The translations under genes were made by a program, and so were the position numbers. 64,000 bases of DNA from Drosophila persimilis. Its lineage: Eukaryota; Arthropoda; Insecta; Diptera; Drosophilidae. Within the stretch, counting starts at the first letter, position 1; every line of letters starts with the position of its first letter. The notes beneath the pieces are model-generated. The model saw nothing but the letters and a program-made list of their open reading frames with translations, searched no databases and was not told where the DNA came from. Below are positions 11,330-22,717 of this stretch, in pieces. The stretch spans positions 62,001 to 126,000 of the forward strand of contig NW_020825348.1 in NCBI RefSeq assembly GCF_003286085.1. Direction: 5' to 3'.

Positions 11330-14300
11330 TAATGGTATTTCTTATAATACTATCGATGAGTAAATCTTAAACTAATATTCAAATCTTATCAACTGATATT
11401 CATATCTTACATATTAATAAAATTTAAAAGTTATTTGAATATAAATGCAGAATAGTATATTTTTATGGCTTATATTTATGTATGGCCATACTAAAAATGA
11501 CTAATAATTACAAATCTTTAACCTATCCTTATGGACTTTCTGAGTTTTGTTTTTATTATCGGAGATTATGACGTTATCTCTTTCTCCGATACTTTCTACT
11601 CTATATGGTCCTATATATTTAAAATCTAGCTTATGACCTGTTTCATTTTTCAATAAAACTTTATCTCCTACAGCTAAATTTAAATCTTTTAACTTAAGTC
11701 ATATAGCTGTTTATTTTTAATTTTATGCTCCTCGAGCATAATCCTTGCTCGTTTATATGCTATTTATAATCTATATTTACTCTCTTTAGAGTAATCATCT
11801 ATGTTATATAGAGGTGCTATTCTATCTATAGTATTCAATTGAACTGGTAAGTTTGAAGTCTTACCGAAAACTAGCTCATATGGACAATAATCATGTGCCA
11901 TAGAGGGGGTTGTATTAAAACAATATACGAAGTCTTGCAGCCATACATCCCAATCTGATTTGTCAGCTGAGATGTATGAGCGTATGAACTCGTTAAATGT
12001 TCTGTGGCTTCGCTCCACGGTTCTTACAGTCTGGTGATGATGTGCAGTAGAAGTTATGTTTTTGATATTTAGATTTTTACATAAGTCTTCAATTATTGAA
12101 TTTTTATATTCTGTTCCCATGTCCGTAATGAACGTCTTCATTGGACCGTACTTTAGAATAAAATTTTCAAAAATAGCTTTAGCTACTGTATTTGCACTTT
12201 TGTTTCTAATAGGTATGGCAACAAGGTATTTTGTCAGGTCACATATTAAGGTGACTGCATATTCATTTCCTTGTTCTGATTTAGGAAGTGGACCGATCGT
12301 ATCCACTACCCTATCAAAAGCCATGTATGGTGTTTCTGTAATAGTCAATGGAGTTATTGTGTGCTTGGTTACTTTAGCTTTTTGGCATTTTGGACATTTT
12401 CGTATGTAATTGGTTATTTCTTTAGTCATACCTTTCCAAAAATAATGTCTTTTGACCTTGGCCAAGGTTTTTGTTATGCCTGTATGTCCTCCTTGTATGG
12501 GCTCATCATGTAATGTAGACAGTATTGCTTCTTTTTCTTTTTCATTTTTAATTAGGGTCACCGGGTTGAGTAGCGCTACTCTTATTGCTCGTAATATTTT
12601 ATTGCCCATATTTTTAACATTATCTATTGAAATGTATTCAAAGATATTTTCCCACGGTGCCACTTTGAGTTGGCTGATTTTTCGTTTACCGGCTTGCGTT
12701 TCAAGCCTTTGGAAAAACTGACCTAAGTCAAGGGTTCCATTAGTATACAAATCGCTAACATCATATCTTGCAGTAATTTTTTTTCCATGTTTGAAAAAAC
12801 ATAAATTATTATTTACATGCAAGGTCACTACTTTACGTACTTCGTCGTTGTTGATGACTTCATATACGTTGGGCTTTGAAGCTTTTGTTAGAGATTGCCT
12901 AGGCAATTCTATTTGTTCTTTTCCTGCGCAGGATTTCTGTCTACTCTGTTGCCTGGTAGTGACTTTCAGGACTTTATTCGTTTTTTGTATGTTTTTCAGG
13001 TCTGTGATGGTTATTCTTGATAACGCATCTGCTACATGATTATCTTTACCCTTTAGATACTCGACTGTAAAGTCGTATTCTTCTAATTCGAGCCGCATGC
13101 GTCTGAGTTTTGAGCTGGGATTGACCATTGAAAATAGGTATGTTAGTGGTCTGTGATCCGTTTTTACTGTAAAGTGTTTACCATAGATATATGGTCGAAA
13201 ATGGCTAATTGCCCAATGAATTGCTGCTAATTCCTGTTCTGTACTACTTTTGTTACTTTCACCTTTTGTGAATGAACGTGATGCATATGCTAATGGGAGT
13301 TGGAGTCCGTTATGGGTTTGAGTTAAAACCGCTCCACATGCTTGTTTACTAGCATCGGTGATTATGCAAAATTCTTTCTGAAAATCTGGGTACTGTAACA
13401 GAGTGGGTTCCATAAGTTTATCTTTTAAATATTGGAATGCATTTTGACATTCAGTTGACCACTCAAAGGGGACATTCTTTTTACATAATCTAGTTATGTG
13501 CCGGGAATAGTCGGCGAAGTTTTTAATAAAACGTCTATAATAATTGCAAAATGCAATAAATCGTCTAGCGCTGTCCGCATCATGTGGGACTGGATAGTTT
13601 TTGATGACGTCATATTTCTTGTCATCTGGCAAGATTCCTTTATCTGTGCATTTATGACCAAGAAAGGTCACTTCATGCATAAAAAATGAACATTTTTGTG
13701 GATGTAATTTTAGGTTGTGTTTCCTACATATCTCAAAAATATCTGTTAAGTTTTTAAGCATATGTTTTTCGGAACAACCCATGACTATTAGATCGTCCAT
13801 ATACAGGAAGGCTTGCGAAGCTTCAAGTCCAGAGAATGCTATATTTATCATTCTTTGAAATGAATTTGGCGCTATTTTTAAACCAAATGGTAGTCGCGTG
13901 AAGCGATATGAGCCATTGCTCGTTGAAAAAGACGTTATATTTCGCGAACTTTCTTCTAGTTCGATTTGATGAAAACCTGACATTAAGTCAAGGCATGAGA
14001 AATACTTTGCTCTACCTAGTTGATCCAAAATGTCATCAATTCTAGGTAGTGGAAATTTGTCGGCCAGGAGTTTTTTGTTTATTTGACGATAGTCAACTAC
14101 TAATCGCCATTTATTTTGTTCTGAACCCGGAAGGGCTTTCTTTGGGACAAGTAGAAGTGGGCTGTTGTATTCTGATACGGATGGTTCGACAATATTGTCG
14201 TTGATTAATTTTCCTACTTGTTTTTTAATTTCCTCAACTTGGCTATGCGGGCTTCGATAGTTCTTTATATATATAGGTTCGTCATCCCTCAATCTCAATT

Positions 14301-15076
14301 TCTGTTTATAAAAATTATTTGTTGTGATTGATTCGGTTTCAAGCCCGAATACATCACTAAAATTGGTGCATAGTTTAGTTAATTGCTTCTTGAATTGTAC
14401 TGGGAAATGTTTGCTTAATTCAGCTATGACAGTTTTTTCTCGGATTTTTTGAGTTGTTTGAATTACCTTGTAATTCGAAAGTGATTCATATTGCATGTTA
14501 TTTATATGTACTAATTGGTTGGTACTGGTTGTATTCAGCAATCGGACAAATGTATTATTTTTTGAAGTTATTGTATTTGCTACATAAATACCAGGTTGAA
14601 TTTCCTGGTTTGGGATTAATATGGTTTCTATATCGGACGTTAATTCTATTTTTCTGACAACTTGTGATCTTGCTGGTAGAAGAATTGTATTGTTACCAGA
14701 ACTGTATGTTATTGGAACATAAATTTTAATTTTTATATTATTTGGTCGTATTATTAACCAATCCTCTGCAGGTTTAATTCTTTTATGAAATCAATGCCTA
14801 TTATTCCATCACACGGAATTGCAAAATTCTGATTAACTAAATGGAAATTGTGTGGAATTAGGGCAAAGCCTTGGGTTGTTATTATACCTTCCCCTATTCC
14901 TTGAATATCTATTTTATTTTTTGTTTGAATGTCGTTAAAGACATCTGAATTTTCTTTTAATAGTGATATATTGGCACCTGTATCTATAAGGAATGTAAGT
15001 TGTTTCCCTGTTTTAGAATTGAGGAATGCCACGAATATATTGAGATTGAGGTTGATTGTGTGAACCGCTGGATTTT
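11330..15076 (-). pseudogene. pol: B copy III pol, longest open B Pol
   Basis: A 925-aa uninterrupted stretch (14,541-11,764) covers RT (VVDYRQINKK, YMDD near 13,797), RNase H (TDAS; DALSR), and integrase with HHCC zinc region and DDE core (DTIGPLP; TDMGTEYKN; Glu in VERSH). The protease (DTGA, 15,032-14,754) sits in another frame because 17 bp are missing near 14,774 compared with copy I. The shared TAA at 11,764 removes the C-terminal GPY/F region (remnant to about 11,500). The ORF start at 14,541 is not a natural start; Pol would be made as a Gag-Pol fusion. Confidence 0.85.
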
Positions 15077-15685
15077 TTAATTTAGTGTATCTAAAGGATC
15101 TTGGGAGTTTCCCGAAGCTGTCTGGGTAACACGAACATTGTTCTGTCGTGTGTTTCCATTGCTATTGTATCTTTGGTTGTTATAGGTTCCACCGTTATTA
15201 CGGTTATTTCCCCTATAGCCAACACGACCTCTATTGTTATTATAATTATTGTTGTTGTAAATATGGTTGTGGTTGTAACCACGACCATTTCCTCTACCAC
15301 GATAGTTACCTCGAAAGTTACTACCGCGGTAGACTTGTCCTTGTCTGGTGTACAATATTGAACTTGCACTACCAGTCATCTCTGTACTACACTGTATATA
15401 TTTTGCTACGGCATCATTCATTGTTGGGAATGTGCCTGCTTCTAGTATTGTTTTTAGTCTGCCGTGCTCGCAATTTTTAACCATTGTACTAATGGCCTCT
15501 TTGCAGCTGAACTTATCGGCGTGTTCCGCTGGCAAACCCTCATCAATGTATGATGCTTCTAGAAGTTTTCTCATATCATCAATCTCTGTTGTGAATTGGG
15601 CGGCTGTTTTGCCTTTTTGGCATACTGGCAATGGGAAATTATCTTTAACAATTCGTTTGTTCAGACCACGGTAATCGACACACAT
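15077..15685 (-). CDS. Chimeric ORF: A RT start fused to B Gag, copy III
   Basis: Same 202-aa fusion as at 5,372, identical in protein sequence. A RT block 1 joins B Gag at about 15,631, followed by the Arg-Gly-Asn-rich nucleocapsid segment. It overlaps the end of the A(IV) pol frame (15,661) in another frame. Confidence 0.6.
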   Translation of the reverse strand: MCVDYRGLNKRIVKDNFPLPVCQKGKTAAQFTTEIDDMRKLLEASYIDEGLPAEHADKFSCKEAISTMVKNCEHGRLKTILEAGTFPTMNDAVAKYIQCSTEMTGSASSILYTRQGQVYRGSNFRGNYRGRGNGRGYNHNHIYNNNNYNNNRGRVGYRGNNRNNGGTYNNQRYNSNGNTRQNNVRVTQTASGNSQDPLDTLN

Positions 15686-16458
15686 TCGAAGTTCAACTGA
15701 TTTTTTTTTACTAGGACCAACGGGGAAGCATAAGGAGACTCACTATGACGGATTACTTTCTTTTCTAACAGATCATCTACTATTTCAGCTACTTTCTCTC
15801 TCTCATGGTAGGATAAACGACGCGGAGTACAATGAAATGGTGTTGTTTCTGTTACACGAATCTGCATCTGATACTTTGGTGGTGCTTTAAAGTCAAATTC
15901 TTTGTGTAAATAGTATGTCTTAATAACTTCCCTACACTTTTCTGCAAGAGTGGGGCCAAATTCGAAACCTACGTTAATATGTTCCTCTTCATCAATCTCT
16001 ACCGACGCACAAAAGTTACTGAATTCGTCGCCTTGATTCATATTCTCGATGACCATTTTGTCATTCCTTGAGTTTTCTTGTGTCTGATTTTTAAATGGAT
16101 TAGAACGTTTGATTAGCTCGCTTCTTTCTGATTGATTACCATCTAACTTATCATATAGTCTTATGTTAATATTATTTTTACTTTCGGTGAATAAAGACGC
16201 GCAGGTTAAACTAATAGCTTTTTGCTTTAACGAACTTAATGGTGTGTGTTGCTTCGCATTGATATTTTTCTTATGAACTAATTTTACTTCAATAACTTTA
16301 AGGGCATCGCGTCCCAACAATACCGGCAAAGGCAGCATGTTATCATCTACGATGTTTAATAAAACGATATATTTCTTTGTGCAAAATTCAATATGGCCGG
16401 TCTCTTTGGCTGACTGCATTCCTTCATAACGTGCCCAAATTGCCGACAGTTGTAGCAA
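15661..16458 (-). pseudogene. A copy IV pol start, frameshifted before RT
   Basis: About 265 codons in the -1 frame after gag: protease tail without the active-site triad, spacer, and the RT entry block with LVLVKK. A T-run at 15,704 is shorter than in copy III, so the frame leaves RT after LVLVKKN and stops at 15,661. The rest of A pol is replaced by B. Confidence 0.8.
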
Positions 16459-17570
16459 CGCATTGCGCCACCACCTTGCTGCTGCCCAACTGCCATACTC
16501 ACATTTAGTTTTCCCTTTGTCATACCTTCGCTACGAATTTCTACGACGCCAGGAGCTCTTCTGACCTTATCATAGGTGACCATCTTGTCACGCAACTCGT
16601 TGAGTGTGCTGCAATATAGCATGGATGCTGCCATGCCCGTCTTGTCCTGCAGTCCCTCTACGATGAATTTGACCACATCGCTCGTGGCCATGTCTGCTTG
16701 CGACGCTATGCTGCACATTGCGACGAAATATTGCAATGCGCTTTCATTATTTGCAATTTTCCGTGCCTCCAGTCGCTTTCCAATGTCCCACGCTGTCACT
16801 TTCTGCTTAAAGACGTTGAGCAATTCTGCTCGCATCAATTGCCAAGTCAAAGGCGCCACATGGTCGATGTACGCCTTCGCCGATCCGCCTAGCAGCCGCT
16901 TCGCTAATATCCAGCATTTTGACTCGGATACACCATGGAAATTCATAATGTCCTCAAAGTTACTTATCCAACTGGTTACAGCCTGGTCGTCATCTCCAGA
17001 AAATGGACGCATCAACGCCTCAATGTGTGTCAAGTCGATGCAATCTCTCGGCGTTTCTAACTCCAAAGCCTCTTTCTCCGTTTTCAATATGCTTAATTTG
17101 AGATCAGCTAAGCGCTTGTGAGAAACGTACAATTGTTCCAACTGCTGCAAACGGCGCGATTCTTCTTCGTATTCATCTGATCGCATGGTCAATTTCGAAC
17201 AAGCGTTGTCTTGTCGCGGCATGAATGCTTCTCGAGTCTTCTGCACATTTTCACCATATTCTTCTGGCGCCGCTTTTACTGCGTGTTGTGCACTACGGTT
17301 GTCTCTATCTATCTCGCGCTCAACCGGGACTGCAAAAATGTCTGCCTGCATAGTCTCGTCTGCGCTTGGCGCCGTATTTCCTAGCTCATGCGTGTCTTCC
17401 ATGATTTTTTTCACTGCTGTACGTAATTGGTGTATGTTGGCATCTTGATCAAAATATACGTTTTGCCTACGCAATATGTCGCTAGGTTCACTTTTGGTTT
17501 TCGCTCTTATGTCTGCATAGTTAATCGCAGAGTTTTTTTTTTGTTTTTTTTTTTTGGTCAAACCCCACAT
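16356..17570 (-). pseudogene. gag: A element Gag, copy IV, start codon lost
   Basis: Full-length Gag reading frame with intact CCHC knuckle. The usual ATG (position 17,525 by alignment to the other copies) has changed to ATT, so the residue becomes Ile. An upstream in-frame ATG at 17,570 could still start a 404-aa product through the Lys-rich leader stretch. Several missense changes distinguish it from copies I, III and V. I call it a pseudogene because the conserved start is lost. Confidence 0.65.
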
Positions 17571-17655
17571 CTGATATGTAAACTTTTAATCGCACGGTTT
17601 TATTATATGTTCTTCTTTCTTGATCGTCGTATATGAATGAATGTGTGTTGGCATA

Positions 17656-17682
17656 TCGATACTTGTCCTCGACAAGTATCGA
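17656..17682. repeat. Perfect 12-bp hairpin in A leader, copy IV
   Basis: Exact copy of the 1,598-1,624 hairpin, same position relative to the gag start. Confidence 0.9.
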
Positions 17683-17690
17683 GTACATTG

Positions 17691-20172
17691 GTATTTCTTA
17701 TAATACTATCGATGAGTAAATCTTAAACTAATATTCAAATCTTATCAACTGATATTCATATCTTACATATTGATAAAATTTAAAAGTTATTTGAATATAA
17801 ATGCAGAATAGTATATTTTTATGGCTTATATTTATGTATGGCCATACTAAAAATGACTAATAATTACAAATCTTTAACCTATCCTTATGGACTTTCTGAG
17901 TTTTGTTTTTATTATCGGAGATTATGACGTTATCTCTTTCTCCGATACTTTATACTCTATATGGTCCTATATATTTAAAATCTAGCTTATGACCTGTTTC
18001 ATTTTTCAATAAAACTTTATCTCCTACAGCAAAATTTAAATCTTTTAACTTTTAACTTAAGTCATATAGCTGTTTATTTTTAATTTTATGCTCCTCGAGC
18101 ATAATCCTTGCTCGTTTATATGCTATTTATAATCTATATTTACTCTCTTTAGAGTAATCATCTATGTTATATAGAGGTGCTATTCTATCTATAGTATTCA
18201 ATTGAACTGGTAAGTTTGAAGTCTTACCGAAAACTAGCTCATATGGACAATAATCATGTGCCATAGAGGGGGTTGTATTAAAACAATATACGAAGTATTG
18301 CAGCCATACATCCCAATCTGATTTGTCAGCTGAGATGTATGAGCGTATGAACTCGTTAAATGTTCTGTGGCTTCGCTCCACGGTTTCTACAGTCTGGTGA
18401 TGATGTGCAGTAGAAGTTATGTTTTTGATATTTAGATTTTTACATAAGTCTTCAATTATTGAATTTTTATATTCTGTTCCCATGTCCGTAATGAACGTCT
18501 TCATTGGACCGTACTTTAGAATAAAATTTTCAAAAATAGCTTTAGCTACTGTATTTGCACTTTTGTTTCTAATAGGTATGGCAACAAGGTATTTTGTCAG
18601 GTCACATATTAAGGTGACTGCATATTCATTTCCTTGTTCTGATTTAGGAAGTGGACCGATCGTATCCACTACCCTATCAAAAGCCATGTATGGTGTTTCT
18701 GTAATAGTCAATGGAGTTATTGTGTGCTTGGTTACTTTAGCTTTTTGGCATTTTGGACATTTTCGTATGTAATTGGTTATTTCTTTAGTCATACCTTTCC
18801 AAAAATAATGTCTTTTGACCTTGGCCAAGGTTTTTGTTATGCCTGTATGTCCTCCTTGTATGGGATCATCATGTAATGTAGACAGTATTGCTTCTTTTTC
18901 TTTTTCATTTTTAATTAGGGTCACCGGGTTGAGTAGCGCTACTCTTATTGTTCGTAATATTTTATTGCCCATATTTTTAAAATTATCTATTGAAATGTAT
19001 TCAAAGATATTTTCCCACGGTGCCACTTTGAGTTGGCTGATTTTTTGTTTACCGGCTTGCGTTTCAAGCCTTTGGAAAAACTGACCTAAGTCAAGGGTTC
19101 CATTAGTATACAAATCGATAACATCATATCTTGCAGTAATTTCGGCCAGGAGTTTTTTGTTTATTTGACGATAGTCAACTACTAATCGCCATTTATTTTG
19201 TTCTGAACCCGGAAGGGCTTTCTTTGGGACAAGTAGAAGTGGGCTGTTGTATTCTGATACGGATGGTTCGACAATATTGTCGTTGATTAATTTTCCTACT
19301 TGTTTTTTAATTTCCTCAACTTGGCTATGCGGGCTTCGATAGTTCTTTATATATATAGGTTCGTCATCCCTCAATCTCAATTTCTGTTTATAAAAATTAT
19401 TTGTTGTGATTGATTCGGTTTCAAGCCCGAATACGTCACTAAAATTGGTGCATAGTTTAGTTAATTGCTTCTTGAATTGTACTGGGAAATGTTTGCTTAA
19501 TTCAGCTATGACAGTTTTTTCTCGGATTTTTTGAGTTGTTTGAATTACCTTGTAATTCGAAAGTGATTCATATTGCATGTTATTTATATGTACTAATTGG
19601 TTGGTACTGGTTGTATTCAGCAATCGGACAAATGTATTATTTTTTGAAGTTATTGTATTTGCTACATAAATACCAGGTTGAATTTCCTGGTTTGGGATTA
19701 ATATGGTTTCTATATCGGACGTTAATTCTATTTTTCTGACAACTTGTGATCTTGCTGGTAGAAGAATTGTATTGTTACCAGAACTGTATGTTATTGGAAC
19801 ATAAATTTTAATTTTTATATTATTTGGTCGTATTATTAACCAATCCTCTGCAGGTTTTAAGTCTATTAGGCAGTTTAATTCTTTTATGAAATCAATGCCT
19901 ATTATTCCATCACACGGAATTGCAAAATTCTGATTAACTAAATGGAAATTGTGTGGAATTAGGGCAAGGCCTTGTTATTATACCTTCCCCTATTCCTTGA
20001 ATATCTATTTTATTTTTTGTTTGAATGTCGTTAAAGACATCTGAATTTTCTTTTAATAGTGATATATTGGCACCTGTATCTATAAGGAATGTAAGTTGCT
20101 TTCCTGTTTTCGAATTGAGGAATGCCACGAATATATTGAGATTGAGGTTGATTGTGCGAACCGCTGGATTTT
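17691..20172 (-). pseudogene. pol: B copy IV pol with 1.3-kb RT/RNase H deletion
   Basis: The 498-aa open stretch (19,623-18,127) starts in the RT palm entry (VVDYRQINKKLLA) and jumps at about 19,141 to the pre-integrase region (EITARYDV). It thus lacks YMDD and the whole RNase H, then keeps the integrase zinc and DDE domains. The protease part (20,128-19,934, DTGA) is frameshifted by a small deletion near 19,968. Both deletions are shared exactly with copy V and absent from copies I and III. Confidence 0.85.
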
Positions 20173-20781
20173 TTAATTTAGTGTATCTAAAGGATCTTGG
20201 GAGTTTCCCGAAGCTGTCTGGGTAACACGAACATTGTTCTGTCGTGTGTTTCCATTGCTATTGTATCTTTGGTTGTTATAGGTTCCACCGTTATTACGGT
20301 TATTTCCCCTATAGCCAACACGACCTCTATTGTTATTATAATTATTGTTGTTGTAAATATGGTTGTGGTTGTAACCACGACCATTTCCTCTACCACGATA
20401 GTTACCTCGAAAGTTACTACCGCGGTAGACTTGTCCTTGTCTGGTGTACAATATTGAACTTGCACTACCAGTCATCTCTGTACTACACTGTATATATTTT
20501 GCTACGGCATCATTCATTGTTGGGAATGTGCCTGCTTCTAGTATTGTTTTTAGTCTGCCGTGCTCGCAATTTTTAACCATTGTACTAATGGCATCTTTGC
20601 AGCTGAACTTATCGGCGTGTTCCGCTGGCAAACCCTCATCAATGTATGATGCTTCTAGAAGTTTTCTCATATCATCAATCTCTGTTGTGAATTGGGCGGC
20701 TGTTTTGCCTTTTTGGCATACTGGCAATGGGAAATTATCTTTAACAATTCGTTTGTTCAGACCACGGTAATCGACACACAT
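20173..20781 (-). CDS. Chimeric ORF: A RT start fused to B Gag, copy IV
   Basis: Third instance of the 202-aa A RT-B Gag fusion, with one residue difference (Glu to Asp in the KEAIS segment, also seen in copy V Gag). The joint is at about 20,728. Confidence 0.6.
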   Translation of the reverse strand: MCVDYRGLNKRIVKDNFPLPVCQKGKTAAQFTTEIDDMRKLLEASYIDEGLPAEHADKFSCKDAISTMVKNCEHGRLKTILEAGTFPTMNDAVAKYIQCSTEMTGSASSILYTRQGQVYRGSNFRGNYRGRGNGRGYNHNHIYNNNNYNNNRGRVGYRGNNRNNGGTYNNQRYNSNGNTRQNNVRVTQTASGNSQDPLDTLN

Positions 20782-21554
20782 TCGAAGTTCAACTGATTTT
20801 TTTTTACTAGGACCAACGGGGAAGCATAAGGAGACTCACTATGACGGATTACTTTCTTTTCTAACAGATCATCTACTATTTCAGCTACTTTCTCTCTCTC
20901 ATGGTAGGATAAACGACGCGGAGTACAATGAAATGGTGTTGTTTCTGTTACACGAATCTGCATCTGATACTTTGGTGGTGCTTTAAAGTCAAATTCTTTG
21001 TGTAAATAGTATGTCTTAATAACTTCCCTACACTTTTCTGCAAGAGTGGGGCCAAATTCGAAACCTACGTTAATATGTTCCTCTTCATCAATCTCTACCG
21101 ACGCACAAAAGTTACTGAATTCGTCGCCTTGATTCATATTCTCGATGACCATTTTGTCATTCCTTGAGTTTTCTTGTGTCTGATTTTTAAATGGATTAGC
21201 ACGTTTGATTAGCTCGCTTCTTTCTGATTGATTACCATCTAACTTATCATATAGTCTTATGTTAATATTATTTTTACTTTCGGTGAATAAAGACGCGCAG
21301 GTTAAACTAATAGCTTTTTGCTTTAACGAACTTAATGGTGTGTGTTGCTTCGCATTGATATTTTTCTTATGAACTAATTTTACTTCAATAACTTTAAGGG
21401 CATCGCGTCCCAACAATACCGGCAAAGGCAGCATGTTATCATCTACGATGTTTAATAAAACGATATATTTCTTTGTGCAAAATTCAATATGGCCGGTCTC
21501 TTTGGCTGACTGCATTCCTTCATAACGTGCCCAAATTGCCGACAGTTGTAGCAA
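20757..21554 (-). pseudogene. A copy V pol start, frameshifted before RT
   Basis: Same structure as copy IV: protease tail lacking D(T/S)G, spacer, RT entry, frame lost at the T-run near 20,799, then replacement by B. Confidence 0.8.
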
Positions 21555-22621
21555 CGCATTGCGCCACCACCTTGCTGCTGCCCAACTGCCATACTCACAT
21601 TTAGTTTTCCCTTTGTCATACCTTCGCTACGAATTTCTACGACGCCAGGAGCTCTTCTGACCTTATCATAGGTGACCATCTTGTCACGCAACTCGTTGAG
21701 TGTGCTGCAATATAGCATGGATGCTGCCATGCCCGTCTTGTCCTGCAGTCCCTCTACGATGAATTTGACCACATCGCTCTTGGCCATGTCTGCTTGCGAC
21801 GCTATGCTGCACATTGCGACGAAATATTGCAATGCGCTTTCATTATTTGCAATTTTCCGTGCCTCCAGTCGCTTTCCAATGTCCCACGCTGTCACTTTCT
21901 GCTCAAAGACGTTGAGCAATTCTGCTCGCATCAATTGCCAAGTCAAAGGCGCCACATGGTCGATGTACGCCTTCGCCGATCCGCCTAGCAGCCGCTTCGC
22001 TAATATCCAGCATTTTGACTCGGATACACCATGGAAATTCATAATGTCCTCAAAGTTACTTATCCAACTGGTTACAGCCTGGTCGTCATCTCCAGAAAAT
22101 GGACGCATCAACGCCTCAATGCGTGTCAAGTCGATGCAATCTCTCGGCGTTTCTAACTCCAAAGCCTCTTTCTCCGTTTTCAATATGCTTAATTTGAGAT
22201 CAGCTAAGCGCTTGTGAGAAACGTACAATTGTTCCAACTGCTGCAAACGGCGCGATTCTTCTTCGTATTCATCTGATCGCATGGTCAATTTCGAACAAGC
22301 GTTGTCTTGTCGCGGCATGAATGCTTCTCGAGTCTTCTGCACATTTTCACCATATTCTTCTGGCGCCGCTTTTACTGCGTGTTGTGCACTACGGTTGTCT
22401 CTATCTATCTCGCGCTCAACCGGGACTGCAAAAATGTCTGCCTGCATAGTCTCGTCTGCGCTTGGCGCCGTATTTCCTAGCTCATGCGTGTCTTCCATGA
22501 TTTTTTTCACTGCTGTACGTAATTGGTGTATGTTGGCATCTTGATCAAAATATACGTTTTGCCTACGCAATATGTCGCTAAGTTCACTTTTGGTTTTCGC
22601 TCTTATGTCTGCATAGTTCAT
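21452..22621 (-). CDS. gag: A element Gag, copy V
   Basis: Intact 389-aa Gag with CCHC knuckle, using the same ATG as copies I and III. The frame stays open upstream to an ATG at 22,714 because about 50 bp of leader are missing near 22,655 compared with copy I, which removes an upstream stop. One residue differs in the central region (His to Arg near 22,121). Confidence 0.8.
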   Translation of the reverse strand: MNYADIRAKTKSELSDILRRQNVYFDQDANIHQLRTAVKKIMEDTHELGNTAPSADETMQADIFAVPVEREIDRDNRSAQHAVKAAPEEYGENVQKTREAFMPRQDNACSKLTMRSDEYEEESRRLQQLEQLYVSHKRLADLKLSILKTEKEALELETPRDCIDLTRIEALMRPFSGDDDQAVTSWISNFEDIMNFHGVSESKCWILAKRLLGGSAKAYIDHVAPLTWQLMRAELLNVFEQKVTAWDIGKRLEARKIANNESALQYFVAMCSIASQADMAKSDVVKFIVEGLQDKTGMAASMLYCSTLNELRDKMVTYDKVRRAPGVVEIRSEGMTKGKLNVSMAVGQQQGGGAMRCYNCRQFGHVMKECSQPKRPAILNFAQRNISFY

Positions 22622-22681
22622 CGCAGAGTTTTCTTTTTGTTTTTTTTTTTTGGTCTGAATGTGTGAATGTGTGTTGGCATA

Positions 22682-22708
22682 TCGATACTTGTCCTCGACA
22701 AGTATCGA
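22682..22708. repeat. Perfect 12-bp hairpin in A leader, copy V
   Basis: Exact third copy of the leader hairpin at 1,598-1,624. Confidence 0.9.
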
Positions 22709-22717
22709 GTACATTGG

